Shown here: positions 1-10,212 of the stretch, one piece after another
Layout: every line of letters begins with the position of its first letter
How positions within the stretch are numbered: position 1 is the stretch's first letter
Source of the DNA: Symbiodinium natans
Lineage: Eukaryota > Sar > Dinophyceae > Suessiales > Symbiodiniaceae
Direction of reading: 5' to 3'
NCBI GenBank assembly: GCA_905221605.1
Contig: CAJNDS010002652.1
Coordinates: forward strand, 168,144-228,143
DNA length: 60,000 nucleotides
The notes under the pieces: generated by a model
What the model was told of the DNA's origin: nothing
What the model saw: the letters and a program-made list of their open reading frames with translations, nothing else
The model's database searches: none
Made by a program: the position numbers and the translations under genes

Positions 1-639
1 CGCGGGCAATATCTCGATCAGAGGAGACCAATCGTGGGTGGGCAATATCTCGCTCAGGACCATTTAGCGGTACTCTGCCTTCACACGTGGTGCACGAAAG
101 CCTCCGTTTAGCGCTCTTGAAGCGCCGCTGCATTTACAGTGCCACTAGACGTGCATACCGGCAACTTGACTGTGCCATGCTGTTGGTGGTGGTAGTAAAA
201 ATGATCATAGCAGTAGCAAAATCAATGATGCTAGTGGCAGTAATATGCAGTAATCATTCCGACATTCCTTTTTTCTCTCCCCTTCCCTCAAATGTCAAAT
301 GGGAAAGTATATTTGATTGAAAGATCTTTGATTGATTGGCATCCTGTGCATGCCGACTTGCTCGCATTTTAGGCGGGCAATGGTGGACAAAACAAACCGG
401 CTCTAAGTGGAATGTAGCTACTGGCTGGCCCAAGGCGCTACATGACTCCAGCTGCGGCGGGCTCTGAAGTGGTTCTTTCACTCTGTGCGCGTGGGCGTCT
501 GCACGTAATTAAGCTTCTACTTGGAAATGCAACAAAAATGTCGAAAGTCATGGGAGATGCGTGAAAAGCACGTGAATGAATGGCAGCACGTCTGCTGCAG
601 CCAAACTTTGCTAGTAGCGACTAGTCTGCACTGATGCAT
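1..639. other. No gene recognised; short direct repeat at the left edge
   Basis: No exon or domain could be supported here. The first 60 bases carry a short imperfect direct repeat around the words GGGCAATATCTCG and TCAG (near 4-21 and 39-57), so the window may start inside a repeat. The rest has mixed composition with stops in all frames. Confidence 0.4.
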
Positions 640-1060
640 TTAATTTGCCTTCTTGATCTCCTTCTCTTTGGCCATCTCCTTCTCACGCTTGTCTTGTGGC
701 GCCTTGTGTGCGAGCCAGCCCCGGCAATACCAGGCTAGCTAGGCTGGCCTATGCCTATGCTCGCCTTGGGGCCGCCGTAGGCATTCGCCCCTGTCATCAC
801 CCCAGTGTTATCAACGGTAGAGGCCCACAGATCCATACCGTCTTCACGCCGCTTCTCCTGCAATTCAATGGGTCATTCTAGGAGCTGAAGCCTTCGAGAT
901 TGCGTGCATCCGAAATTCCTCAGGAATACAACGCCGTTGCCTTTTTGTCCTTCTTTTCCTTTTTGTCATCTTTCTCGTCCTTCTTCTCCTTCTTTTCCTT
1001 GACTTCCTTGGCGTCCTTCTCTTTCTTCTCTTTCTTATCCTTCTTCTCTTTCTCAGCCAT
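640..1060 (-). CDS. Small lysine/glutamate-rich protein, two exons (putative)
   Basis: Exon 1 (1060-941) starts with ATG and encodes about 40 residues beginning MAEKEKKDKKEKKEK, almost only Lys, Glu and Asp. Read on without splicing, the frame stops at 920. A GC donor at 940-939 and an AG|G acceptor at 703/702 join it to exon 2 (702-640), which encodes APQDKREKEMAKEKEIKKAN and a TAA stop. The product would be 60 residues, highly charged and probably disordered or coiled. The same splice grammar as the better supported genes and the continued K/E composition across the junction support the model. A CT-rich simple-sequence tract could mimic this, so the call is tentative. No function is assigned. 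Confidence 0.42.
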
Positions 1061-3849
1061 AGCTGGCGACTTGTCGGGGTAGAGCTAGTGCAGAGCTGGC
1101 TCTGGGGTGGACTGCTTAATCTATTTAGAGTCTCAGGTGGAGTCAGTAGGTGATGGTGGCTTTGATGCGGCGTCTGCATCGCATCGCCGGCTTGGGTGTG
1201 TACTGTGTACGAAAGAAAAATGGGGCTGCGGCCAGCGCATAGTGGAACTCCTGGTGCCAATCCGCATGCGTCACGCCATGAGGTACGTTCATCACAACTG
1301 CCCTACGACAGCAAAATCACACTTGCAGAGGAAACGACCCCCCCCCCCTCCCCCCACACCCAACCTCACACGCTCCCAAAGCAGACACCCAGACACACAC
1401 TAGACAGACAGAGTCACACAGACACTGAGACACAAACACCCACTCGCTCGACTTTTGAAGAGACACCTCATGCTCAGGTTCGCATTTAGATTATCATGAT
1501 AGCTCAAGGGCGCATGAGCTGCGGCCACACAGGAAGTTGTATGATAATGCACACTCGGGTTGTGGACCATCCTTGCCTGCGATTGCAAAGACCGCGCGGT
1601 CTCGCAAACCGAGTCTCAAGCACTTATGCTCTTAGTCTGAATCTGAAAAAGTACAAGTTGGTTGCGATTCTATGCGTTGCAAACGCGGACGGATCATGGC
1701 ACACCTCAATCCGACTTCACCAGCCAACCTGCTCAAGCCGCCTCGTATCAAATTCGGACACAGCCTATTGCCATTAACCAAAGTCTGCAGCGCCTAAACG
1801 GATCTCACCAAAATCTGTCTTGCCGAGCAGCGACGTCACTACATTGCCCCACACGTCATTCACTTTGCAAAAGGCAAGTCTGGAGCTACGGATCAAGAGG
1901 ACAGAGAAGACATGGCATGGGGAGCAAACGCAAGCAGTTGAAACCGCCCCAAAGCTTCTCAAAGCTTCATGAAAGCTGACAAGCGAGAAAGGACTCAGAA
2001 GAGTCGATGACGAGTGCCCGTGCTCTTGAGCTGCAGTGCTTAGATTCTACGGTAGACGTTCCAGGAAGACCTGACAGCCATGATGCCATTCAAATCCTCA
2101 GTGAACAAACATGCTCCATGGACAGCCTGGTCTACGAAGCTGCTCTGACCATTTTCTAGCGAATACATTGTGCGCCATTTTGAGCCTGTCCAGCTCTGAG
2201 ACTCGGGTCTAGCACGGAAACAGAAGGAACAAAAAACGCTTTGCGTGTACAGAAGCGCAAGACTTGATCCATCCATCAAGCAGGGCGGATCTGTCATCTA
2301 CTTCATGTTCCCGTGTGAAGACCCTGGAGCACAAACAAACATCTTTGTGTTTGAAGTTTGAGGCTCCGTCCGTCATGCGTCTGTAGACAACAGACACACA
2401 GCGGCACAGCATGTGTTTGAGGTCTGAGAGCCTTGTCGAAACTCCATGTAACAACACTTGGTGTGCACTAGAATGGGCTTCAGATGTTTCGCAGGCCCTT
2501 CTCTAGTGGTACGAATCAGCCTGCTGCCTTAACAAGCAGCTTGGCCGAGCATAAACAAATCGAGCAACGAAGCATGACTCAACAGGAGGACTTACGAAAT
2601 ACTGGCAGGCTATTTGGCCCCGATGTGGCCGCAAGGTGCTTCTGCATTGCCGTCGTGTTTGGGTTAAGAAAACATGCATGGACGTGAGCCGGAATCTGGA
2701 AGAGTCATGCTACGATGCAACAAAGTACCGGCACGATATCAATAGTGATGATCGTGCTGTCTTGGTGAAAGTCACAGATCTGGATTCTTCCATGGGGAGT
2801 CCGCCGAAAACACGAACTCCACCACCTGACGCCGCAACAACTCAAAGGGCACTAACCGCAAGAACTCCACTCGGGTCCAAAACACCGGAACTCATTGCAG
2901 CACCCTGCTGCCTGGGCAAGCTCTCCCTGCCTCAGCAAACACAAGCAACATGAACAACCAGAGGCCATTGACAAGGTGGCAACTACAAGTTTCTGAATTT
3001 CTCGTTTGGTCCATTTTTGGACGTCCAGCTCTCAGATGATTGATTCTGACGGCTATGACAGCTGTTTGCTTTGTCTTTTGGCGCGTGGTGGTCGAACGGC
3101 CCTATACTCGGACTCCAAATTCCCCCAGGGGTCATTGAAACAACCACCGCAGAACACAACAACCCAAGGATAAGGTCCCGACAGAGTGAGACTGTCTTGG
3201 TGATTACCTACTTATTCATGCTTCTTCCGTTCATCCGGAAGATGTTTCACCCCATGATTTCATCTTAAATCCTCTTCTCCTTCATGGGGTGGGGGGGGGG
3301 GGGGCGGTTCATCTTCTCTTCTTGCGCCGGTTCTTCTTGCCATGCGCGTTTCGACTCTTCGGCCTGGCTTCGAGCGTTTCACAAAAGTGACTGTCATCGT
3401 CCACCAACGACTTTCCCCTTGCTGTGTCCGTTTTCTCTCGTCGCTTCTCGTCTTCTTTCCCGTCTCCAGCTGTCGTGCTGCCTTGACGTTCTTCATCTCC
3501 GTGCATGTCTGTCTATTGCAAGCGCTCTACTGCATGTCGCTGCAAGGGTTGTTGCCATTTCCAGTGATTGCAAGGCTTGCTGACCATGCTGCGCCCAACA
3601 CAACAGCTTTGAAGAGCTGAGTTTCATCTTTGAAGCGCTCCCCTTGTGTCTCTGACAACTTTTGGTTGTGTCCGAGGTCACGGCTTCCAGACGCCACTCA
3701 GCACGTGCCCACTTTGCAATTTGAGAACGCCTCTACCTGGCCAGTCACACAAGTCACGTCAAGGCTACTGAGCTCTTGGTCGGGCAAAGGTTCTGCAGGA
3801 TTTGCCAGCACTCTCCAACGCTGTACGAGTAGAAGACGAGTAGAACTAT
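1061..3849. other. No gene recognised
   Basis: Many short open frames but no recognisable domain or exon chain on either strand. Low-complexity items are a C-run near 1339-1350, a G-run near 3289-3304 and a pyrimidine-rich stretch around 3400-3480. The right edge (3849) is the insertion boundary of the retroelement. Confidence 0.4.
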
Positions 3850-3992
3850 CATAAACATATCGGCGACTGCATGCAGATTTGGTTTTTCTGCGGCCAACAA
3901 AGCCGTACTGAATCGCATTGGCAGAATTAAGGCAAAAGTTGGCAGCTGATAATAGAACACAGACATGATAGCATCAGGAGTGTGACTCACCC
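3850..3992 (-). repeat. Split direct repeat A, outer copy
   Basis: This 143-bp block is identical to 4223-4365. It forms the downstream terminus of the element on the minus strand. The host base before it is T (3849), and the repeat starts CATAAACATAT on the plus strand. Confidence 0.93.
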
Positions 3993-4109
3993 CATGCACA
4001 TGCCTACGCGCCCTTGCGCTATCCGGTCTCAACGTACTAGCATCCCCCTGCGGCGCACAGCTGCCGTCCCCCCCATATGCGGTCAGAAACCAGGGTGGGC
4101 CAGGGAGGG

Positions 4110-4224
4110 AGAAAAGAGTTCTGCTGGCACGACTCCCTTGGCCTGAGCCAAGATCGTCGGCGCCTGATGTCGCGCCTGTTTATGTGTGCTGCACCATGCC
4201 TGCCCTAGCCTGACAGCACAAGCA
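4110..4224 (-). repeat. Split direct repeat B, inner copy
   Basis: This 115-bp block is identical to 10098-10212. It abuts the inner A repeat and shares the dinucleotide CA at 4223-4224 with it. Such a B-A junction is expected from a circular intermediate. The 117 bp between this copy and the outer A repeat show no ORF. Confidence 0.93.
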
Positions 4225-4365
4225 TAAACATATCGGCGACTGCATGCAGATTTGGTTTTTCTGCGGCCAACAAAGCCGTACTGAATCGCATTGGCAGAAT
4301 TAAGGCAAAAGTTGGCAGCTGATAATAGAACACAGACATGATAGCATCAGGAGTGTGACTCACCC
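4223..4365 (-). repeat. Split direct repeat A, inner copy
   Basis: Identical to 3850-3992 over 143 bp. It lies about 80 bp downstream of the RT-RNase H stop codon on the minus strand. Confidence 0.93.
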
Positions 4366-4444
4366 AACGCTGCTCCGATGTATTCACACTTTTCTGCCAA
4401 CGATGCTCGACTGTCCACACGGTTCGGCTGGCGCCGCATGCTCC

Positions 4445-6845
4445 TCAGACGTGACTAACTTCAAACTGCTGACAACGTTTCCACATCACCCGCAAGGGTT
4501 GGAACCACAAGGATTGCGGGCACCACATCGTCCGAAGCTCGAAGCCATGAGCTGTGCTGAAAGGATCCTTGTCCAATTCTCTGCTGATTCCATCCGAATA
4601 ATTGCTGTTACTGCCCACCCACTCGAGCCAGCATCGGACGTTGAGGAAATACAAGAGAAAATGAAACACCGCAACGATGCAATCCAGCTGCGGACCCCTA
4701 GCTGTGCCCTTGACAATGGAATAGAGTGCAGTCGTGTTGTCGCACAGCCATAAAACGTCTCTTCCTGCGAAGACATTCCGAAAATTCATGAGGGTAATTG
4801 GCAACATGCAGCACTCACACAAAGCTATGGGATTTGCTCCAGCCCGCAACGCTGCAGGAGAATACCCCCAAGCTTCCAGAAGTTGCTGCTGAAATTGCAA
4901 GTGCCCCCCCACTTTGTGACCTGTCACAGGGTCGTAAATCAGCACACCGCCCGAAGGGTTTGAATCAGCTTGCGCATCCGAGGCCACAACCAGGAAACCA
5001 AGCGCACTGGCTGTTACTTTGACTGTTCTAGGCACATGGAACTCCAAAAGCATCAGGAGCAAATTATACGCCCTGCACAGCTCCCGCGAATTGTCCCACG
5101 GATGCTTGTCACTGTACTGCCTGCGGCGCAAGGGGCCAAATGGAGCACGACCAACACGCCCCCACTGCGCGAGGGCAATGAAGCCGCAAACGCCTCGAAT
5201 CTTGGAGGCCTGCGCAGGGGTCGTGCGGCCTGCAGCCATCCTTGCGCGAATCAACCCAACAGCTTTGTCCACAAGGCTCTGCTTGGCATGAAAGGAGACA
5301 GTACATGAACTGAAGGCAGCGCTGGTGTCATGAGAAATACCCAAAAAATCGTTTTGCAGCGCGAGGTCTTGAGCCTTGGCTTCTTTAAAGGACTGGCCGC
5401 ACTCAGTGGCCAACTCTTTCCACAGAGCTTGCCCATGCCCTCCTGCACACTCCAAATCATCTAAATGGCTGTCGTCCACGTAGAGGCTCACCATGAGATG
5501 CAGGACTCGCCTCCCAGCCGCCTCCAAGAAAAAGGAAAATCTCTCAAACTGAAAAACGCTGGCGGCAAATCCAAACAACAAGGCCCAACATGGAAAGACA
5601 TGAACCTCTTTTGTTTGGGGATGTTGCACAGCCACGTTGTTGTGTCTGAGATGCCGAGGATGAACTGGCAAAATGCGGTACGCCTCCGGCAGATCTTCTG
5701 CAGCTGTGAAAAGGCGGGTGCTCTGCAACATGGTCACTGCTCCTTCACGCGCTGCCCACGCTCCAAGCGCTCGAGCAGCCACGGCAGGCATCATGGCAGA
5801 GACCATACTGAAACGTTCCGAAAAAAGCCGTGGCAAGATTTTGCATGCCAGCTTTAGCATCATCGATGCGTCTGCGCTTCCCGTCCGGCTGAGTATGCAC
5901 AAAGGCAGGCACTACAGACCAAGAGTCTTTGCCATATTCCACATCCAGCGACTCCACGGTTACAGGCGCGCCCGCTTTGCCATTGGCCACTTCCTTCTGG
6001 CAACTGGCCCAAAGGAATTGCAGCTCATCCTGGTCAAAATGTCTCCGGCCGTACTGCTGCAACACGGCTGGGCCTGTGCCACACAAGGTGGCCTCATCGA
6101 TGTCGGGAACCTCATCAACTGCTGTCCAGATGCTGACCGTCTCAAGCTGACCAATCAACGCAAAGCCTTGCAAAAATCCCAGAGGCAGAGTCCTGTCCGG
6201 CCACTTCATGAGGATTATCAAGGCAGCAATGAGCCCAACATGGATGTGCCCTGCCACACTGTTGATTGACGGATGCAAAAATTTTCGCAAATGGCGGGAT
6301 AGGGGCTGGCAGCGGCGCGACAATTCCTGCAGCAGGTCGCGGCCTAACTTGCGGTGGTCTCGCAAAACCGGCAAGCAATGAATGGCACACCACGCCGCAA
6401 AAGAAAAATCTGCAGAGCATGCCAAATCATCAAACGGCAACCTCTCCTCATGGGATGCTTTACAGCATGCTCGGAATAGGGCTTCCTTGCTTTGGTGAGG
6501 AAGAACTTTGCTGGGCAACGCACCTTTTTGGGCCAGGACTGTTGTCTGCAATCCCAAGCTTGGCTGAACCTTGGCAGTTCCTGTTAGGTGACTTGTGTTG
6601 ACATCCACTCGATGATCGGCAGTCCATTGGTGAAACAACGTGAAAAACGGATGGTTGAACAAATCTTGCAGCATGGGCAATGCAAAGCCATGCAGCGCTT
6701 CTCTCGGAAACATGAAGCGGAAACCACTGACAATGGCTTCCTGGCAAAACTCCAGCTGGACTGCTGGTGGCAACGCGGCGGCACAACTGCCAGACTGCAG
6801 ACTGGCCCCAAGCGAAGTCTCTGGCCCGCCCTCGCCTGGGCACCA
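4445..6845 (-). CDS. Reverse transcriptase-RNase H of the YR element (frameshifted, no own start codon)
   Basis: The frame continues from Gag after a single TGA (6848-6846), with no ATG between. The N-terminal part (to about 5821) has blocks typical of DIRS-like pol proteins, such as HPSINSVAGHIHVGLIA and QPDGKRRRIDDAKAG. At the T6 run (A6 on plus, 5821-5826) the reading moves by one base into a second frame (5902-4445). Numbered from the ATG at 5902, that frame carries D70 in AEDLPEAYRILPVHP, the YVDD box at 141-144, and an RNase H domain with D309, E363, D388 and D437. Copying and template removal would be its role. The shift may be a sequencing or assembly indel, a real lesion or programmed frameshifting. 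No methyltransferase-like domain is seen after RNase H. Confidence 0.85.
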
Positions 6846-8036
6846 TCAGGCCTTGCGGGCCCTTTCCGCCTGCTTGCAGTTGATGCCACGGTGGTTGCTC
6901 ATGCCACAGACTCGCGCTTGCCGGGAACCTACCTGCACATTGCACACGTGCAGCTGCTTCTTGGGGCAAGGGCCCGACTTGACACACTGGCCACGGTTCC
7001 AATCCTGGCAGATGGCTTTGCCATCCTTCAGCGCAGTAGCATAGTAAACAGTCTTGGACTTCCTGGTGCTTTCAAGCTCCGCAGCAGGCGGAGGTGGCAC
7101 GTCAGCTGAGCTTGGCAAACTCCACACTGCTTGCCTCTCAGTGTAGACTTCTCGAATGACGGCGCCGATCGTGCGCTTGCTGCCCCGAAACCGCTCACAC
7201 CAGAGAGCCCTGTCCTCCTCTTCTTTGGTCACGATTTCCGGCAAGCGGCTCACGGGCATTGACATGACATACTTCTGCACCCTATGAAAATGCGCCATGC
7301 AAACATCCAGCGGGCAAAAAACATAGCTGCATGGGTCAGAATGCACATCTTCAGGAGAAGTCGGGACATCAGGCGGCGCAAACGTGCCTGCTTTAGCGAA
7401 AGCCACCATCAGCATCTCCAGCTGGATCAAAAAATTGGCTACATTTTCTTCGACATGGTCCTCTACCGTTTCAGCATGGACAATGTGCACACCCTCCGTG
7501 ACCTTGGCGCGCTTCTTTTCACCGCTGAGCTGTGCTGCCAACGATTTGACTTTGAGGACTTTGTGAATGGTGAGGAGTCTGCTTTTGAAAAGGCGATTGA
7601 GATTTGACACCAGCAAATCTGACGGCGTGCGAGCTGCCGGATACCTCATCCGATAGCGCCCCCAAAAGGCAACGTGAAGAGACTCAAGCTCTTCTGTGCC
7701 CAACAAAGCTTCCAGCTCAGGGGTTTCGAGACCTTTGCGCTTCTTGTCAGCTGCTTTCTGGACAGCTTCGACTACTGCCGCCCAGGCTTTGCGAACTCTA
7801 GCCGTTTGCACGCCCTTGTTCGACAAATCCTGCACTTTGTCAATCACATGGACCCTAACCTCATCGTCATTCGTGACGAACTTGGCAAAGTCTTCAAGGC
7901 TACGGCATCCCTCATTGACTAAGAAGGCGCCGACTTTTTCATTGACATTGAACTTGAGGCACAGCTCCTTGAAGAGCTCGGAAGGGTCATCCGCAGGCTG
8001 TGCTGGGGGTTGCAGGTCTGCCACTGTCAGAGCCAT
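6846..8036 (-). CDS. Gag-like CCCH zinc-finger protein of the YR element
   Basis: The ATG at 8036 (MALTVADLQPP) is preferred. The same frame stays open back to 8267 but overlaps the recombinase gene and has no Gag-like content there. The 396-residue product has an N-terminal helical segment (about 15-85), a charged middle, and a C-terminal zinc-finger region: C343-x7-C351-x5-C357-x5-H363, then a C377-x4-H382-x4-C387 knuckle. This layout fits an RNA-binding nucleocapsid-type protein. It starts 90 bp after the recombinase stop and ends in TGA directly in frame with RT, so a Gag-Pol product by stop readthrough is possible. Confidence 0.72.
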   Translation of the reverse strand: MALTVADLQPPAQPADDPSELFKELCLKFNVNEKVGAFLVNEGCRSLEDFAKFVTNDDEVRVHVIDKVQDLSNKGVQTARVRKAWAAVVEAVQKAADKKRKGLETPELEALLGTEELESLHVAFWGRYRMRYPAARTPSDLLVSNLNRLFKSRLLTIHKVLKVKSLAAQLSGEKKRAKVTEGVHIVHAETVEDHVEENVANFLIQLEMLMVAFAKAGTFAPPDVPTSPEDVHSDPCSYVFCPLDVCMAHFHRVQKYVMSMPVSRLPEIVTKEEEDRALWCERFRGSKRTIGAVIREVYTERQAVWSLPSSADVPPPPAAELESTRKSKTVYYATALKDGKAICQDWNRGQCVKSGPCPKKQLHVCNVQVGSRQARVCGMSNHRGINCKQAERARKA

Positions 8037-8125
8037 GCTACTGGCTGAGAGCGAGCGCTGCTCAAAGAACAAGGCCACTACGAAGCTACAAGAAAAAAGG
8101 AGTCCTGACTGCGGCAACTTCAAGG

Positions 8126-10066
8126 CTAAAAACACCGCTGGCGCTCTTTGCGCGACGCAGACATGGATGGGTAACAAGCACGCGCTTCGGTACGCTTCTT
8201 GATTTCTTGCGCTGAAACCACCTGGCTCTTTAGATGCTCTGGCAACAAGAAAACGCAAGCTGTACAAAAAGGACGATCTGCACTGACCGCCTCAGACAAG
8301 GAGTCAAACCTCAAAGCTTTTCCTTTGAAGATGCCGTTCTTCAGCTTCTGACGCCATGAGCATACAGGGCCCACAGCATCCGCGCGGCACAGATGCATGA
8401 GAGCGCCGCGTCGGCCCGCTGACACCCAACTCTGAGGATCAAAGACACGCTTCCCACATGGTCGCGATGGCTGCAAAGAAGGCTGGCGAGGCACATACCT
8501 TCGGTTTTCCATGTGTTTCAGGTGACCTGGGGCCCGTGCTGCAAACTCCGCCTTCGCAGAGAAGTCCGCGTAGGTTGCTGCCTCCTCTTGCCAGGACTGC
8601 ACCGTGGCCGCTGGCTGACGTGTCCACCAAGCCCGAAAATCCTGCCAGGACGACACGTTCGCCTCCAAAGAAGCAGCGAACGTCAAAGCGTGAAGCGCCT
8701 TGCTCTGCACTTCGTTCCCCTCGCGCTGGCCACTATAGCGGAAAGGCATGGAATTTCTGGTTGCCCTGCGATCGCGAATTGCCGCCTCGTCCATCTGCCA
8801 CCCTCCCACATCAAAGCGCTCAGGCCATGGGGCGCCGCGGCAATCTAGCGCTGTGGGAGCGCAGCGTCGGAAGGAGTACGAAGACACGGGCGGCGAATCC
8901 GCGCACACGACATCTGCCAGCTGTCGCTGCGCCATGTCATTGAACTGAGACAGGGACACAGCGCGACCATCAATGTGGCAAATGAAAACAGGCGGGCTTG
9001 CCTGGTAGCAAGGCAAAGCTTGCGTGCTGTGCCATCCATCCCAGATGCAGCGCAATGACTCTTCCAGCACCGGCAATCTCGGCACGAACCAACTGAATCC
9101 TTTCCTGATGCCATTGATTCTGCCTTTACCACGAAAAACCCAGAAACAGACCCACTTTGGAGCCCTACTGACCGGCACCATGCGCAAAGCATGTCGATAT
9201 CGCAGCGGCATGAACGCCAAGACCACCATCACAGACAAGACGCACGCTGATGCCAGTTGCTGAGTTCTGGCCTCTTGCGCACGGCTGCAGAGGAAACCCA
9301 CCATAAAAGGCTCCAGCGGCACAGCCTGCCCTCGCTCCCCAGAATCGCGCAGCTCCGCCTGGTGCACAGTGCGGGGCACAGGAACTGCTTCCATATCAAG
9401 AGGCGCTTGCAAGTGTCGGGCAAGCCAGGCCAAGCGATCGTAGCATGCCTTCGGCACAGATGTCCCTTTTCCTTCGGAGGAGATGTTGATGTAATCTTCT
9501 ACAAGAACTGCCGGGACGCCAGCCCCGAACTGAAGAGCTGCGCTGGACGGATTTTGACTGCGGACATGGCTCCACAATCGTTGCCACTCAGCTAGCGCAG
9601 CTTTCACCGTACGCGGCTCAAATCCCAATAGACGCGCAGACAATGACTTGACACGTCGCTGCAACATGGCTTCATCGACCACCCCAGCTTTGACACCAAA
9701 TGCTGGCGCCCAGGACATTGACAACTGAATAGCTCGGTTTACTTGCAACTGGCGCTGAATGAAATCAACCTTTACAGTGAGTGGTTTGAGCATACCTTGC
9801 GTCGCTTTAGCACGCACATGAGGCTTGCGCATCCGTGGGCCGCACGCTATGTGACCGACTTGCAGCAAGTCTTTTGCAATGACATAACCATCTGATCTGC
9901 CCTCTCTTGCCTGTACCCAAGCAGCCTTGAGCGGCTCTGATGTCGGCAAATGCGTGTCAGTAAAGAAGAAGGCTAAATCATCCACCGTTTCCAGGCCTTC
10001 ATGCGAAGCCCAATCCAGCAAATCCGAATAGCCATGCTTCGTCAGCCACTCCTTGATGGCATCCAT
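8126..10066 (-). CDS. Tyrosine recombinase of the YR element, first ORF
   Basis: A 646-residue ORF starting 31 bp inside the outer B repeat (MDAIKEWLTKHGYS). The C-terminal half shows tyrosine-recombinase landmarks: an arginine box MPLRYRHALRM (R289), a basic beta-hairpin FRGKGRINGIRKG (311-323), box II YSFRRCAPT (397-405, R400, with Tyr where the usual HxxR has His), GGWQ (421-424, likely the H/W position) and the candidate nucleophile in MPFRYSG (Y444). About 200 further residues follow Y444. The predicted role is integration of the circular DNA copy through the split direct repeats. Residues 15-55 resemble the Gag N-terminus. The assignment rests on motif order, not on a search. Confidence 0.75.
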   Translation of the reverse strand: MDAIKEWLTKHGYSDLLDWASHEGLETVDDLAFFFTDTHLPTSEPLKAAWVQAREGRSDGYVIAKDLLQVGHIACGPRMRKPHVRAKATQGMLKPLTVKVDFIQRQLQVNRAIQLSMSWAPAFGVKAGVVDEAMLQRRVKSLSARLLGFEPRTVKAALAEWQRLWSHVRSQNPSSAALQFGAGVPAVLVEDYINISSEGKGTSVPKACYDRLAWLARHLQAPLDMEAVPVPRTVHQAELRDSGERGQAVPLEPFMVGFLCSRAQEARTQQLASACVLSVMVVLAFMPLRYRHALRMVPVSRAPKWVCFWVFRGKGRINGIRKGFSWFVPRLPVLEESLRCIWDGWHSTQALPCYQASPPVFICHIDGRAVSLSQFNDMAQRQLADVVCADSPPVSSYSFRRCAPTALDCRGAPWPERFDVGGWQMDEAAIRDRRATRNSMPFRYSGQREGNEVQSKALHALTFAASLEANVSSWQDFRAWWTRQPAATVQSWQEEAATYADFSAKAEFAARAPGHLKHMENRRYVPRQPSLQPSRPCGKRVFDPQSWVSAGRRGALMHLCRADAVGPVCSWRQKLKNGIFKGKALRFDSLSEAVSADRPFCTACVFLLPEHLKSQVVSAQEIKKRTEARACYPSMSASRKERQRCF

Positions 10067-10097
10067 GGCTGAAGGCTCATGGCCTTTCTCTTTTCTA

Positions 10098-10212
10098 AGA
10101 AAAGAGTTCTGCTGGCACGACTCCCTTGGCCTGAGCCAAGATCGTCGGCGCCTGATGTCGCGCCTGTTTATGTGTGCTGCACCATGCCTGCCCTAGCCTG
10201 ACAGCACAAGCA
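10098..10212 (-). repeat. Split direct repeat B, outer copy
   Basis: The 115-bp upstream terminus of the element, identical to 4110-4224. Host sequence resumes at 10213. The bases CA at 10211-10212 match the CA at 3850-3851, so the pre-insertion site was probably ...GAACTAT-CA-CAAGACAC... . Confidence 0.93.

Larger units (their letters stand above)
3850..10212 (-). mobile_element. YR retrotransposon with split direct repeats (PAT/Ngaro-like architecture)
   Basis: Read on the minus strand the element is: repeat B (10212-10098), tyrosine recombinase, Gag-like ORF, RT-RNase H, repeat A (4365-4223), repeat B (4224-4110), a 117-bp spacer, repeat A (3992-3850). A and B each occur twice, with no mismatch seen by eye over 143 and 115 bases, and the internal pair overlaps by the 2 bases CA. 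This A1-ORFs-B1A2-B2 arrangement is the split direct repeat structure known from PAT and Ngaro retrotransposons, which integrate through a tyrosine recombinase and make no target-site duplication. None is seen here. Unlike DIRS, PAT and Ngaro, where YR follows RT, the recombinase is the first ORF. Identical repeats suggest a recent insertion. The RT frame carries one homopolymer shift. Confidence 0.88.

Noticed and set aside
6460-7002. Third-frame ORF overlapping the Gag/RT junction
   Set aside because: Shadow of the in-frame Gag-TGA-RT reading; no motif of its own.
8037-8267. Upstream extension of the Gag ORF
   Set aside because: Overlaps the recombinase 3' end in another frame and has no Gag-like sequence; the ATG at 8036 is the better start.
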